Shown: positions 20,686-33,565, counted from the stretch's first letter. The stretch is DNA of 64,000 bases from Glandiceps talaboti (GCF_964340395.1 NC_135567.1:6431899-6495898), one strand, 5' to 3'. Notes: a model not told the origin generated them from the sequence alone. A program made the numbers and translations.

Positions 20686-20912
20686 TATAACACGTTGTAG
20701 TTGGGTATAAAGTCTTTATTCTCACACACAAGTACGTCAAATAATATTACACTTCAACAGTTTGAACGGGGCGCCTCCGCCAACGTAATACACCAAAACA
20801 ACAGTTAGTTCACGTCTGTCTACGGGGTTTCCCCGTCTGCGCATGTCTGTTAATGTTCAGTCAGGCCTAGCGCCCCTAACGTCATACAGTGATTAACCTT
20901 TTGTTTGCTACA
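20686..20912 (-). repeat. 5' LTR (right on the + strand)
   Basis: 227 bp, identical by eye to the LTR at 14630-14856. The CATC target duplication follows at 20913-20916. Confidence 0.95.
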
Positions 20913-20916
20913 CATC

Positions 20917-21198
20917 CAACACAACTTATCGACGTAGCAGAGCACACTTCAAGAAAATAATGGAACCAGCAGATTCTAAAGACTTGGGAGAAACAAACAC
21001 GACATCTCATACTCCCAATATCATCAAACCACCACTGTCTACAAGGAGTAATTCTGAACGGTCCAACTGACCTGATGTCAAGGAAGCAACGTCATTATCA
21101 CCTAAACCAATAGTTGCTACATCACCCAAGTCACCAATGAAATCCAGAAGTGGCCATGTAATATAACCACCATCCTACTGGAAAGACTATACAACTTA
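20917..21198 (+). pseudogene. Old Ty3/Gypsy pol remnant, second part
   Basis: The old pol frame continues here with a T-Y-R-R-x-R-x-H motif, exactly what follows R-L-D-E-R-S in related elements. It ends with a degraded R-S-G then P-P-S-Y-W-K-D-Y tail. Stop codons interrupt the tail. The segment was separated from 14379-14629 by insertion of the young element. Confidence 0.75.
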
Positions 21199-21362
21199 AG
21201 AATACTCAACTATGTGCTATATTGTGTTCTACACAGTTCTAGGACAAATGCCCCCAGACAAATGCCCCCATAGGACAAATGCCCCGGACCTACCCCCCCC
21301 CCCCCCCCCCCCCGGTAAACTGTCATTGCCTATGAATAGAGATTAAAAAAAATCCAGATTTT
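21199..21362. repeat. GGACAAATGCCCC triplet repeat and 22-C run
   Basis: Three near-copies of GGACAAATGCCCC lie at about 21240-21285, followed by 22 C's at 21293-21314. Confidence 0.7.
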
Positions 21363-21904
21363 GGGAGTACACTTAAAATATGGTTTTTATCACTTTTATT
21401 GTATAACGGATAAATAGACAGCAGATGTTCAAAAAATGTTGAATTCACCCAAATAGGGCATGCTTTGATTTTATCACTTTTTATTGTATTATTACCAAAA
21501 GCGTGCTTATAAAGTGATTTCGGGTGGTGTACTTATGTTAAAAATGACTTAACTCAAACACAGTCATTGTTATATACACATACACATTTTATTTCGGACA
21601 TTAGACTGAAATTGTGATGACAATAAAGACAAATACAAACAACAAAGTGTGATAAACGTGGGATTTGATTTTTAAGTAAGGCAGTTAATAGAAATTACTT
21701 ATGAGTAGAACTCCAGAATCTTATTGCATAAATACTAAATATTAACTATAATATTGAAAATTGGAGGTTGTGGACTTATTCCCCTAAAAATGCCAAGCAC
21801 ATGACAATTCTTGAAATCGGCAACAATTTGTGTAGAACTCTGGAATCTGATTGCATATAAATACTAAGTGATAAAACCATATTTTTCATTTTAAATACAC
21901 CGCC
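21363..21904. repeat. Inverted-repeat (foldback-like) segment
   Basis: Sequence 21363-21395, ending TATGGTTTTTATCACTT, is mirrored by 21866-21904, starting AAGTGATAAAACCATA. A second partial arm at 21515-21540 (GTGATTTCGGGTGGTGTAC) also pairs with the right arm, and GTAGAACTC blocks recur at about 21706 and 21831. No frame is present. Confidence 0.5.
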
Positions 21905-23679
21905 TGAAATCACATCTTTCAATCGCACTATAGTAGAAATGCTAAGAAACCCTAAAAACATGCATATTGATTCTCTTAAGTTACCAATAATATATATCTT
22001 AATGAGGATGTAACTTGCTCTCTCTCTCTCTCTCTCCCCAACATGTTATCAGTCTTATAAGAATACAACAGTCGTTATAATTATGCTCTAACAATCTGTG
22101 TTTGTGTTATTTATTTATAACCATCCACAATTAAAACAAGTTTTACCATGGAAGTATCACCTACCATTCTAGAATGGTAAACTCCAAACAAATTTGTCTT
22201 TACAGATGTCACATACATGTACATATACTGTTATACATGTGCAATCTTATTGAATATATATTTTAATGAGCCATTTGTGATAGTTTTGATTAGAATGGAA
22301 TTCAATGCAAGGATTGCATGTCTTGTTAAAACAATATTACAGAGTTTGTTGCAATACAGAAATGAATCATTTATACCATTCAGGTATCTCCCCTTATACC
22401 TCAATGATAATATTACCTTAACTACCATGCTCATAACTAGTGAAATCTCACAAAGGTGTAATAGACCATGTATTTGTTGAGAGACTATAACATGAACCAA
22501 TATGATGAACTGACAAATCCCATTTTAATATAATTACATTATCATTTCAAATCTAAAAGGGACAGCACCTCCTTCACTGAGCTTTACCATCTATTTAGTG
22601 TACATGGGTTTGTATATTGACATACAAATGTAATTATCCAAACACTCCAAAAACTGTCAAATGAACCTTCTTCTTTTTTTTCAACATTTTAAAGACTCAA
22701 GCATCACAACTACACCAAAGTCAATTGTTCGTCAGTTAACAGTTACACAAGCCAATATCAAATGTTGAATACAACTTAAATATGTTTACATTCTTCAGAT
22801 ATTTTGTGATGTAATCTAACAGGATTTCACTTACGCTATGTTTTAATTAGACATGATAACTGACAAGACTATCTATCATAACATCTATGTAGACCACAAT
22901 AACAAAACTATTGGAAAAAAAGTTACAAGTACTGAATACAACTTTTGTCAGAAGAGCAAAACACTTCCTTGTTAAATAACCAGAAAGAGTTTTGAAAAGA
23001 ATCAATATCTGTGACCCTGTCATATTCTTACACAGTTTTATAAGAAAGAGATGACAGTAATATATCATCATTTATTTTGTGTACTATATAATACGCTGAA
23101 CAACATTCATATGATTTTAGATTTTTTTTTGCAAGGATCAGTTTCAGACGAATAATATATAATCCACTATAAGTGTATACATTAATTTTGACAAATATAT
23201 CTCGGCTAATGATAAAAAATTATAATATAATGAATGTTCTCTAGCACTTTAGGGGAGGGAAGGGACAGGGGAAATCAGGCCTGGACTGTTACGTAAAAGG
23301 TGACCCTCCTCAGATTCTGTTGAGCCAAAAGTGTCCTGCCCTAAATTTCCTTCCTTAAAAATATGGCCCTTCCCCAGTAAAATATTTTTAAAACATGGTT
23401 TGAATGCTGTCAGACATGGAAAGGGACTGGAATCAATTGGTTTAAAAGAAGTAATCCCACTGCTTCCACCACATTGAAAGTTTTAAAGGCATTGGTTATT
23501 TCTCCAACTACTACTACCACAGTTTATTTGTGTCAACTCATTGCATTAATCAGTACCTGTGTTTGGATTTCAATGACTGAGTTGCAGGCCAGAACATTAA
23601 CTCCAAAATACTAGTTGGCTCCAAATGTTATCATTGGGACTGTCAACATATCTAAACATTATCCCTAATACCTTACCCA
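21905..23679. other. No gene seen
   Basis: AT-rich DNA with a (CT)n tract at 22018-22036. I see no domain, exon or RNA gene. Confidence 0.45.
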
Positions 23680-24194
23680 ACTGTTCCCGTTTTACTCCTG
23701 TGAGACCCACTTCTCTCCTCACAACTGATAATTAATTCACTATATGCCATATGGTTGCCAGCAGCGGTTTGATGACATGGTTTGATATGATATCTAACCC
23801 TAAACCAAAATTTAAGGCAACATTGGGTTGTTCATTACCATGGTTACAAGGGTGATATAGTATGCAAAGATAATATTAATTTTTAGGGCTCACTAATTGT
23901 ACCCGTACCAACTATATTGCATGGTTAGGCTGTTTATTACAAGGATGTTATAGTAAAAGTTAAATATGTTTTGAGCACCTCATACCCATAGCTAACTACA
24001 ATATTATTTGTTGAGGTCACTAAGTGTTCACTTACTGGCTATATCGCATGGTGTTTGTATACAATGCGGAGCAATAGGATGTCAACAACACAAAATAATG
24101 CTAAGCTAGACAATAAAGTTAGTCAAAGTGAAATGTGTTGCTCCCCTCATCTCATTTCCTAAAATATGGCCCTCCCCAAGAAATGATTTGTAAA
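23680..24194. repeat. Duplicated segment D, left half of first copy
   Basis: It matches 32514-32893, for example ACTATATGCCATATGGTTG and CATTACCATGGTTACA. Its other half is at 25442-25742, with an R1 element between the two. Confidence 0.75.
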
Positions 24195-25441
24195 AATACC
24201 GCCAATGGCATTGTAGCACAATTGTAGTTTTTAAAAATGTTTATCCATATGCTAGTCCATGCTAACAATAGGTGTTCATTTGCTGAATGACTACCCAGTT
24301 GCCTAGCCAACCATGTTGTTATCTTTGCGATATACGCTATCATTTGGCTGTTACTATGGGCGTTGTCATGTTGTTAGATATATTTGCATACATTTTTGCA
24401 TTTTTTGTTCACTTGTGTATGAATTCCTGATATTATCTTTGCAAAATATATCATCATTTGGCTGTTGCTATGGGCGTGGTCTTCTTGTTAGACATATTTG
24501 CATACATTTTTAAATGTTTATTCATTTATCTTTCAATTCCTGTTGTTATCTTTTCAATATACGTGATTATTTGGCTGTTGCTATGGTTGTGGTCTTGTTG
24601 CTAGGCAAATTACGTACATTTTTGAATGTTTATTCAATCGTGTATTATTCCGTTATCTTTGTGAAATACACGACCATTTGGCTGTTGCTAAGGGCGTGGT
24701 CATGGTTGCTAGGGATATTTGCATACATTTTTTGAATGTTTACTCACTTGCCTACCAGATGTTATTATTTTTGACCAATATATACTGCCATTTGGTTGTT
24801 GCTAAGGGCGTGGTCATGGTTGCCAGGGCCAATTGTGTCAAAATATTTTGAAGGAAATCTGCATAATAACACTTCTAGAAACATCTCACCAAGTTTCAGT
24901 CTCATTGACCAAGTACTTTGTGCGATAGAATTTTTTCACTCAAAATTAACATTTTCACACCTAATTTGCATATCACTCATGACATCATTGTATCCTTAAT
25001 ACTTCTCCATCTATACATCCCTATGCATTCCCATTAAATTTCAGCCCAATCTGCTCAGTATTTTTGGAATTATTGATTTTTGACCAAAAAGACACATGTT
25101 TAGCCCTAATCATCATGTCATGAACAAATCTGATTTTATCACACCCCTTAAGAATGTTCCCACCAAATTTCGCACCAATCTGCCCAGGAGTTTCTAAGTT
25201 TGATTTTTTTTCAACAAAAATCACATTTTTTTTACCCAAATCACACACCTGTAATGCGATTATTTTCATTTGAACAATTTTCCAACTAGACCCCACAAGT
25301 AATGTCTCCACCAAATACCAAAGCAATCGGGTTGACAGTTTTTGAGTTTAAGTAATCCACACACATACACAGACAGACACCGCTCGATGCCTATAGCACT
25401 ACTGAACCTACATTGTAGTTCAGTTGTACTAAAAAGAGACC
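24195..25441 (+). mobile_element. R1 element, near full length
   Basis: It runs from ATACCGCCAATGGCATTG and TAGCACAATTG to GTTCAGTTGTACTAAAAAG. The order is: subterminal inverted repeat, about five diverged 107-bp units (GCTATGGGCGTGGTC), repeated TTTGCATATCACT and TTTCAGCCCAATCTGC blocks, a short CA/ACAG tract, then the mirrored end. Segment D at 32514-33258 lacks it at this point, giving an occupied and an empty site. It encodes no protein, so it is a non-autonomous element. Confidence 0.75.
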
Positions 25442-25742
25442 CCATCCCTCCTAATTCCCCCAACCCACCCCTTATTAATTACTGAAGGCTTACTAATTTA
25501 ACTTGTTTCATCCCAAATGTTCATTTTAATAAGATTTGCTTTTTAAAACTATATACAATAGAATCTAGTTATCCTGAAACAGCTTTCTGGCTTGATACAA
25601 ATCTTATTCATATCGCTACATCTTACTATCACTCACAACAAAAATCCTACCAACATTACTATATGTGGTACATTTCTTTCTGTAAAATACCATTATTTTA
25701 GCATATCATCACCAACTAAGTATATATTGTTACTCAATATAC
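25442..25742. repeat. Duplicated segment D, right half of first copy
   Basis: It matches 32960-33258, for example TTACTGAAGGCTT, AAAACTATATACAA and AAAATCCTACCAACATTACT. Confidence 0.75.
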
Positions 25743-25759
25743 ATACTTATGTACAATTA

Positions 25760-25843
25760 ACATACATACATACATACATACATACATACATACATACATG
25801 TACATACACATACATACATACATACATACATACATACATACAT
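25760..25843 (+). repeat. (ATAC)n microsatellite
   Basis: Tetranucleotide CATA/ATAC run with one interruption near 25800. Confidence 0.9.
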
Positions 25844-25964
25844 AACAACAAGTTATTTATCAACAATCACAAATATACAGACATGAATTATATACTATAT
25901 AGCATACTAATCACAATTATCTATGTATAATTTTGACTGATGTGTAAATACTGGTAGCCAACCA

Positions 25965-26262
25965 TCACCCGTAATGAGGCCTGAAAGAATCATTTGTTTG
26001 GTTCCGGTTACCTGATCCCCACTTAGCGTTTTACTGCTGACCCTAAACCGACCCTTTACGCATTCGAATAAAAAATCACAAAAATTGTTGTTTCACGAGA
26101 AATAGTGGATGCGAAAACTGATAATAATTTCAAAAGACAAAATAAAGCTGTTCTTCCAATCTGCAATGGCTGTACATCTGATGAGGAGAAACCAATAACA
26201 CAGAGACCATTTGGAAAACAATAGAATACCTGAAGTAGACACTCACACTCACACATGAAAAT
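25965..26262 (-). repeat. R2 fragment, inverted
   Basis: The reverse complement matches 2118-2420: a GTGTCTA start, TCCAAATGGTCTCTGTGTT and GTAACCGGAACCAAAC. It lacks the long G run. Confidence 0.75.
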
Positions 26263-27139
26263 AAACAAACAACAAATCTACCTATCCCACCTATTCTAAA
26301 ATTGAGCTTAGTAGGAACCACACAATTTAAAATAGAATTACAATGGAGTGACTAATTGTAATGTATTAGAATAATTAGATTGTACTTTATTTCAGTTAAT
26401 TATGTCAATATTTAATTGAAATGGTGTGCTATATTCTTCATGTATACATATTTATCAGTTGACACATATTCATAGATATTTTAAGCAAAACCCCACAACA
26501 CAGATATAAACTAAGATATTTTTGTAAACTTTGAAACTAAGTGAATACATATTCATGTTTCAGCTAATACATGTGTATCTGTTGACTCCCATGAATCCAT
26601 AGCAAAGACAAACACTGAACAATGTCTGAGCAACTTGATAGGGGGCACAGGCTGAGTTTGTCAAATATTTTATTCACCTGAAAGTAGTTAATAAAACCCT
26701 AAATATTCTAGTATAGTTTTAATACGGACACATGCCTTCTATGACATAATACAATAATTATTGTCATCTTGCATTGTTACTATAGTTGATTACACAATAC
26801 AGATTTTCTTGACATTTCTAAAGTGAAAATACAATAAATTGTAATATGGGATCTTTCTTTTAGGTCTGTTCATATAGCTTGAATATAGTTGTAAATTAAC
26901 TTTGACTTTACACAGGTAATCCCCTAGGCTAATCACATCTCTAGTCTGTGAATAAATCTGTACTTTACAATTTATTAAAATGTCACCATGCATGAAAAGC
27001 TTGATTACTTGTGATTAGCTGTGTTGACTGTTTACAATTCACTTTCCTGTATGTACAATGTACTACAATTAATCCGTTTACAATTTTTTCAGTGTTCTGC
27101 AAAAATAGACTTGGTCTGTGTATTTTACATTTTTTAGAA
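26263..27139. other. No gene seen; small dispersed repeat R3 at 26855-26955
   Basis: The R3 piece (GCTTGAATATAGTTGTA, GGTAATCCCCTAGGCTAATC) recurs at 39605-39705. The rest is AT-rich and unrecognised. Confidence 0.5.
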
Positions 27140-27819
27140 AATACCGCCAATGGTGTTGTAGCACAACTGTATTTAGCTGCTATGGGGGTGGTCTTGTTGC
27201 TAGGCATATTTGCATACATTTTTGGAACCTTTATTAACTTCCCTGCCCTTCCCACTTTTCATCTTTCCAATATAAACCATTATTTAGTTGTTGCTATGGG
27301 CCGGGCATGGTCTTTTTGCTAGATATATCTGCATACATATTTGAATCTGCATTCACTTACCTACCAATCCCTGTTGTTATCTTTGCAGTATGCATCATTT
27401 CACTGTTTCTAAGGGCATGGTCATGGTTGCTAGGGTAAATTTCCTCATAATGTTTTCAACCATAACTGAAGAATAACATTTCCAGAAACATCTCCACTAA
27501 GTTTCAACTCATTCACCTTGCAATTTCAGTTTCAAGATACATTTGTAAGTTTCCACCAAAATTGACATTTTAGACCTAATTTTCACATCATTGATGGGAT
27601 CATCATGTTTTGACCAATTCTTAATATAAACACACTGAAGAATGTTCCAATCAATTTCAGCCCAATATCCTCAGCCGTTTTGGAATTAAAGATTTTTGAT
27701 AAAAAAATACACATTTTAGACCTAATTTTCACATCACTGATGAGCTCATCATGTTATGAACAATTCTTAGTTTAAACAACACTACGAATGTTCCAATCAA
27801 ATTTGACACCAATCTGCCC

Positions 27820-27863
<44 letters not shown>

Positions 27864-27914
27864 TGCCATGCCTGTAGCACTACTGAACCTAAGAAGCTCA
27901 GTTATGCTAAAAAA
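27140..27914 (+). mobile_element. R1 element, shortened
   Basis: The left end ACCGCCAATGGTGTTG and TAGCACAACTGTA, two 107-bp units, 3' blocks, a (CA)n tract at 27825-27862 and the right end GCTCAGTTATGCTAAAAAAG are present. The ACAG tract is missing. Confidence 0.7.
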
Positions 27915-28312
27915 GATTTGCTAAAAAGATGGTACATTTTTTTTAACAAATACTAACAAAATACCCATTTCTCATCCATACAGGATTAGTTATGTTATGT
28001 ACAAAGTGTTTTTCAGCAATCATTATGAACATCAGATCACAAACAAATCTTCATATAATTCCTGATTATTGACATTAAAACTACACTAGCTCTATTTTTT
28101 AATCTAATCAAAACAATCAACAATTTATAGTATAAATCTGTTGAATAACTTATCAAATGAGATTACACTTGTTAATTTGTGGGTAATGAAATCTGTATGC
28201 TATAATAACGTTGGCGGTGCTGATATATGGTCTAGACCATCACATACTGTAATTGTATTTTATTCTGTGCACACTTATACATATATATACACATAAATGT
28301 TTACTGGGGTGT
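27915..28312. other. No gene seen
   Basis: AT-rich spacer between two R1 elements with no recognisable feature. Confidence 0.5.
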
Positions 28313-29158
28313 CAAAATAGCAGCAATGGCATTGTAGCACAACTGTATTTAGCCGTTTCTATGGACGTGGTCTAGTTGCTAGGCATATTTGCATAAATTT
28401 TTTGAATCTGCATTTGGTTACCTACCATCCATGTTGTTATCTTTGTAATATGCATTGTTATTTCACTTTTGCTAAGGGCGTGGTTATGGTTGCTAGGGCC
28501 AAATGTTTAAAAATGTTTTCAACAATAACTGCAGAATAACACATAGAAACATCCCCAACATGTTTCAACCCCATTCAAGTAGTTTCAAGATGTAAGCTTT
28601 TGAGCAAAATTGACATTTTTAGACCTAATTTGCATATTGCTAATGGGATTATCATGTTGTGAATACACTTTCATCTACACATGCCCAGATGCCTCCCCAT
28701 TAAATTTCAGCCCAATCTACTAGGTATTTTAGAATGATAGATTTTTGACAATCTGCTGTTGTTTATGAATTATAGATTTTTGATCAAAAAGACACATTTT
28801 CATGCCTAATTTGCATATCACTGATGGGATCATCATGTCGTTAACAATTCTTAATCTAAACACCTTTAACAACATTCCAACCAAATTTCAGACCGATCTG
28901 CACTGTAGCTTTGGAGTTTATGTTTTTTTACCAAAAATCTGATTTGTTGACCCAAATAAAAAACTAGTGGTACGATCAGTTTGACTTGAACAATTTCCCA
29001 ACTAGACACCCAAGGTAATGGACCCACCAAATATCATGGCAATCGGTCAAGCAGTTTTTGACTTTAAATTGTTTACATCCACACACACAAACACCCAGAC
29101 AGACAGACAGAAAGACAGACAGACAGACATACAGACAGACAGACAGACACACACACAC

Positions 29159-29223
<65 letters not shown>

Positions 29224-29276
29224 TACTTTGCCATGCCTATAGCACTACTGAACCTTATCAGTTCATTTGTGCTAAA
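28313..29276 (+). mobile_element. R1 element with long ACAG tract
   Basis: The left end GCAATGGCATTG and TAGCACAACTGTA, GGGCGTGG units, CCCAACTAGACACCCAAGG, an ACAG tract at about 29096-29222 and the end GTTCATTTGTGCTAAAAA are present. Frames through the ACAG tract are low-complexity and not coding. Confidence 0.75.
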
Positions 29277-29474
29277 AATTGACTCTGTTGCAGCTAGTGC
29301 AGGTTTAAGCAAGGTATGTTGCTAAGGATTATGATAGAACCCCATGACATGTGAGTACAAGTGTGGTATACTCAGTGTATTTGTATGAGTGCTTGCAGTG
29401 TTCTCTGCAGCAGTACTGCAATGTCATACACGTATTTAACATTAATGGTGTTCGGAGTCCCCTTCCCCCTCTTT

Positions 29475-29902
29475 CTAATTTGCAGATCACTAATGAGATC
29501 ACCATGATGGTGCTTGAGATTTCTGCACATGCAGATCCCTACATTCCCTTGAAATTTAAGCTTAATCTGCTAGAAAAAAGACATTTTTAGCCCTAATTTA
29601 CATATTATTGATGGAATCATCATGTGAAGAATTCTTAATGTAACCACCTTTAAGAATGTTCCCACCAAATTTTAGACCTATCTGCCTAGTAGTTTTTGAG
29701 TTTAAGTTTTTTCACAAAAATCACATTTTTTACCCAAATCACAGCAGTGATGAGATCATTTTGACTAGAACAATTTCCCAACTAGAAACCCAAGGTAATG
29801 GACTCACCAAATATCATGGCAATCAGTTCAGTAGTTTTTGACTTTAAGTTGTTTACACATACACACACACAAACACACACACAGACACACACTCAGAGAG
29901 AC

Positions 29903-29933
<31 letters not shown>

Positions 29934-30004
29934 GGCAGGCAGACACTTATATAGTGATGCCTATAGCACTATTGAACCTTATCAGTTCAGTTATGCTAAA
30001 AATT
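29475..30004 (+). mobile_element. R1 element, 3' half only
   Basis: It starts within the TTTGCAGATCACT blocks and contains CCCAACTAGAAACCCAAGG, CA and ACAG tracts and GTTCAGTTATGCTAAAAA at the end. The left half is missing. Confidence 0.65.
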
Positions 30005-31882
30005 TTAATGAGTGTTCTTTAGCACTTGAGCAGATTGTTTTAATTTTCGATCAATCATTCTCTTTATTTCAGCTAGTAGAGAAGTAACAAAGAGTATTGA
30101 ATTCAAAGGAAGACATAAATTGTTGGGAAGAGGTTGGCTCAGATAGGATGTCAAAAGGAGAAGGCAAGACCTGTGGTGTCAGTATCATCGATGTGTATTA
30201 ATCACGATGGAGAATCTACCTGTAGGTGTTTGTTAAATTAACCAAAACTTTGGATGAAAGACTTAATAAAAAGGACTATAATAATAAATCACAACAGACA
30301 CAATTGTTGAAAGGTTTGTCTCTGACAGAGTGTGATCTAAAAGTGTTGACTAGGACTACATGAAAGATATCGTATCCCTGTATTGACAGATAATACTAAT
30401 ACCTACATCCTAACAACACAACACGTTGAATATACCATATACTGGACTGTTCTAATTTAACTTGTTTCATCAGTGGTTTAGTCTAGTTCCTATACAGTAT
30501 CTTTATGATTTATACCACTCACAGTATAGTGAAGGCTCTGACGAAAGATGTTAATTATGGCTCAACCTTATTGTGAGTAAAACATGAACAGCACATACAA
30601 CTAGTAATAAAGGGGTGTCATCACTGCTCATTAAATATTAATTTGGTACTGTTTTTACAATGTCCAATGTCCAACCAGGACTCCACCGCAGGTATGTTTA
30701 AACTCAATCATGTGGGGGACGCAACAACATAATCATATTTATATGAATGCTGTATGAGGGAACACAGGAATGTGTGCTGATTGAGGGACTTTGACCAGAC
30801 TTTGGTTAGGGTTAGGAACCATAGTTTGGCATCCAAACTATCACTGGGTTTGACTCCACAATTTTCCTTTCAATTAGTTTTGCTTTTTAATACTATATAC
30901 AATTGGATCTAATTATTAATATCATCCATATCCAGTGTAAAATAACACCACTTTAATTGTAAGGTTAACATGTGGACCTTCTAACTGTAGTCCATTTGTA
31001 AAGAATGTTGTAACAGCTAACAGTGTAATGAGATTGTCCCAACTGTAATTATCAATAACTGTAATGTATGACAATTGAACTTTTTACTTCACACTGACAA
31101 CACTATTTACAGACTTATTGCATTTAGAGATACCTCACTGGGATGCTAATTAAAATAAATGTAACTGGTGCATTTGTACACTTGATATGAGATGTCATAA
31201 ACAATTGTGACTAGCAGTGAAAAACTTTGGTCTGATGTTAAGTTTTGTAATTTCTGAAAATATTGGAAATTAAAGACAAGTCACATAGAAGTCATGTTGA
31301 GATTGTAGGAACATACAAAATTGTTTCATCATTATTTGGGGGAAAATATTGTTTATTGAAGTTAGCCAAAGTTAAACATATTGAATTATAGGTTGTTCAT
31401 TAAAATGACATTGATCTTTTGGCTTCTAAGAATATCTATATCTTAGCATGTATTCAAATTGTCATTATGACAACATGAATAGCAAATGTGGATAACAATC
31501 TGAGGCTACGTTTTCCCTGTGAATGGACTAGAAAAGCTGAGTAAATGGCAAAAATACAGACTTGTGCTGTTCTGTTTGCTGATAATATGTAGGGGTGAGG
31601 TTTTGAAATCATTACGCAAAAAATCTAGAATATAACCTTGATAGAAAAATATATAAAAATAACTTGTCAATTGCATTGCCACTTGTAGTATTACTAATAT
31701 TATAATATTGATATGTGGTAAACAAACAGTCTTTAAACTCAGCTAACCCCTGTTTATCAGAAATAATTGCACACAGGAATCATTGAGTTTTATTGTAACA
31801 CACCATATAACTATGTGCCAATCATTCAGTTTAGGGAGGTTATGATATTTGTGATAGCAGACTCCCCTGCTCCACCCACAAA
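30005..31882. other. No gene seen
   Basis: Mostly unrecognised AT-rich DNA. Short pieces near 30450 and 30840-30915 resemble segment D (TTTTTAATACTATATACAA). A T-rich tract ending TTTCAG near 30070 is followed by stops in all frames. Confidence 0.45.
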
Positions 31883-32262
31883 AGACACATTTTTATGCTC
31901 TAATTTGCATATCGCTGATAAAATCAGCATATCATCAGTACTTCTAAATCTAAACACTCCTAAGTACGTTCCCACCAGACCTAAAAACTGAACAGAAACA
32001 AATGGTTGAGCACCAAAACACCAAAATTGCTACTCAACTGCCGCCAAAAAGGGTGGGGCCCTCGCAGTCCGTAATTAACAATTTATCCCTAGAGAAATAT
32101 ACATATTACAGGTTAATCTGCTCAGTAGTTTTGGTATTATAGATTTTGACCCAAACCACACATCTCTGATGCAATCATTTTCTTTTGAACAATTTTCCAT
32201 CTACATGCTCTATGTAATGTCCCATCAAATATCAAGGTAATCAGTCTTTCAAAAAATCTTTA
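31883..32262 (+). repeat. R1 fragment
   Basis: Two R1 3' blocks (CTAATTTGCATATCGCTGA; AATCTGCTCAGTAGTTTTGG and ATCAAATATCAAGGTAATCA) are split by about 100 bp of other sequence. Both ends are missing. Confidence 0.55.
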
Positions 32263-32513
32263 TTATGAGTTGTCTGTATTACCTCTTTTTTGACTTATAG
32301 AATCAATATATTGTTTTAACCATGGTGACTGGTTGAATTCTAATACTTTATGAACATTCTTAACGTTCAAATCTAGATTGGTATATAACTGTATATAACT
32401 ATAGATATCTATAGTGTAAAACATTAATTTTTACACCCTCAGTAGTAATGTATTTATCTTGAATTTCATACAAAAGCCTACATTGGTATCTATAACTATA
32501 GATTTCTATATAC

Positions 32514-33258
32514 CAAACTGTTCCCATTTTACTTCTGTAAGACCCACTCCTCTCCTCACAACTGACAATTCATTTACTATATGCCATATGGTTGTCAATG
32601 TCAGCAGTGATTTGATGACATGGTCTGATATTATGATACCAAACCCAACACCTAAGCCATTAATTTATGGTAACACTGGACTGTTCATTACCATGGTTAC
32701 ACAGATGATATAGTAAAAGTGAACTTGTTTTGATCATTTCATAACCATAGCTTATAACAATGTAAAGTACAGTGATAGGATGCCAAAATCAAAAAATAAT
32801 GCTAAACTACACAACATAGTTAGTCAAAGTAAAATGTGACCCTCCCCTATCCCATTTTCTAAAATATGGCCCTTCTCCAAGAAACGATTTGTAAAGGTTG
32901 CCCCCCCCCCCCCCCCCATTCCTCCTCCTAATTCCACTGGTCATACCCTCCTCCCCCCCCCCCTTTGAATTACTGAAGGCTTCATAATTTAACTTGTTCC
33001 ATCAGTGCGTTTCACTCCATAATGTTTATTTTAAATGAGTTTTGATTTTTAAAACTATATACAACGGAATCCAGTTGTCCTGAAACACAGCATTCTGTCT
33101 TGACAAAATATTATTCATATTGCTACATTTTACTGTCAGTCACAGCAAAAATCCTACCAACATTACTACTTGTGGTACATTTCTTTCTATGAGATACCAG
33201 TATTTAAGCAGATCATAACCAACTAAGTATATATTGTTATTCCATGTATGTTGACAAT
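32514..33258. repeat. Duplicated segment D, second copy (R1-empty)
   Basis: It matches 23680-24194 and 25442-25742 without the intervening R1. A run of C's (32900-32917) and another C-rich stretch near 32955 lie where R1 is inserted in the other copy. Confidence 0.75.
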
Positions 33259-33565
33259 CTAAGACATTGGTAACCTATGCAAAAACATGTAGCAATGTTG
33301 ATAACATTTTGGTTCTCTACATTGTAGATGATGAAATGTAGTAATTCTAGTATAAATGTTGACATCCAAGATGATAAATTTGTAGCATAGTAAGATTTTG
33401 TGTTGAACCACACATTGTTCTGTTTTAGGTTAACTGGTTTCTATTGTAACTTAGGGATCGGTCAGTTTCTTCGGTCTGAGGGGACCGGTGGATTGGGAAG
33501 GGGGATCACCCTGTTTTTGAAATTGGCAGTAGGGGGTTTAACTTATTTATATAAGTTCTAAGCAT
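33259..33565. other. No gene seen
   Basis: Non-coding spacer with no recognisable feature. Confidence 0.5.

Larger units (their letters stand above)
14630..20912 (-). mobile_element. Ty3/Gypsy LTR retrotransposon, full length, frame-broken
   Basis: The 6.28-kb element has two 227-bp LTRs, a CATC target duplication, a tRNA-Leu primer site, a polypurine tract, gag and pol. Pol has the order protease, reverse transcriptase, RNase H, integrase, which defines Ty3/Gypsy (Metaviridae-like) elements. No envelope-like frame follows pol. The LTRs appear identical base for base, so insertion was recent. It should not move by itself in this copy: gag is split by a frame shift before the zinc knuckle, and pol is split by a 70-bp tandem duplication near the integrase C-terminus. 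The pol frame is also shifted -1 relative to the zinc-knuckle frame, which may be the normal gag-pol arrangement. Confidence 0.96.

Noticed and set aside
22833-22900. Splice donor AGC|GTAAGT on the minus strand
   Set aside because: The sequence before it is closed by stops in every frame close to the site.
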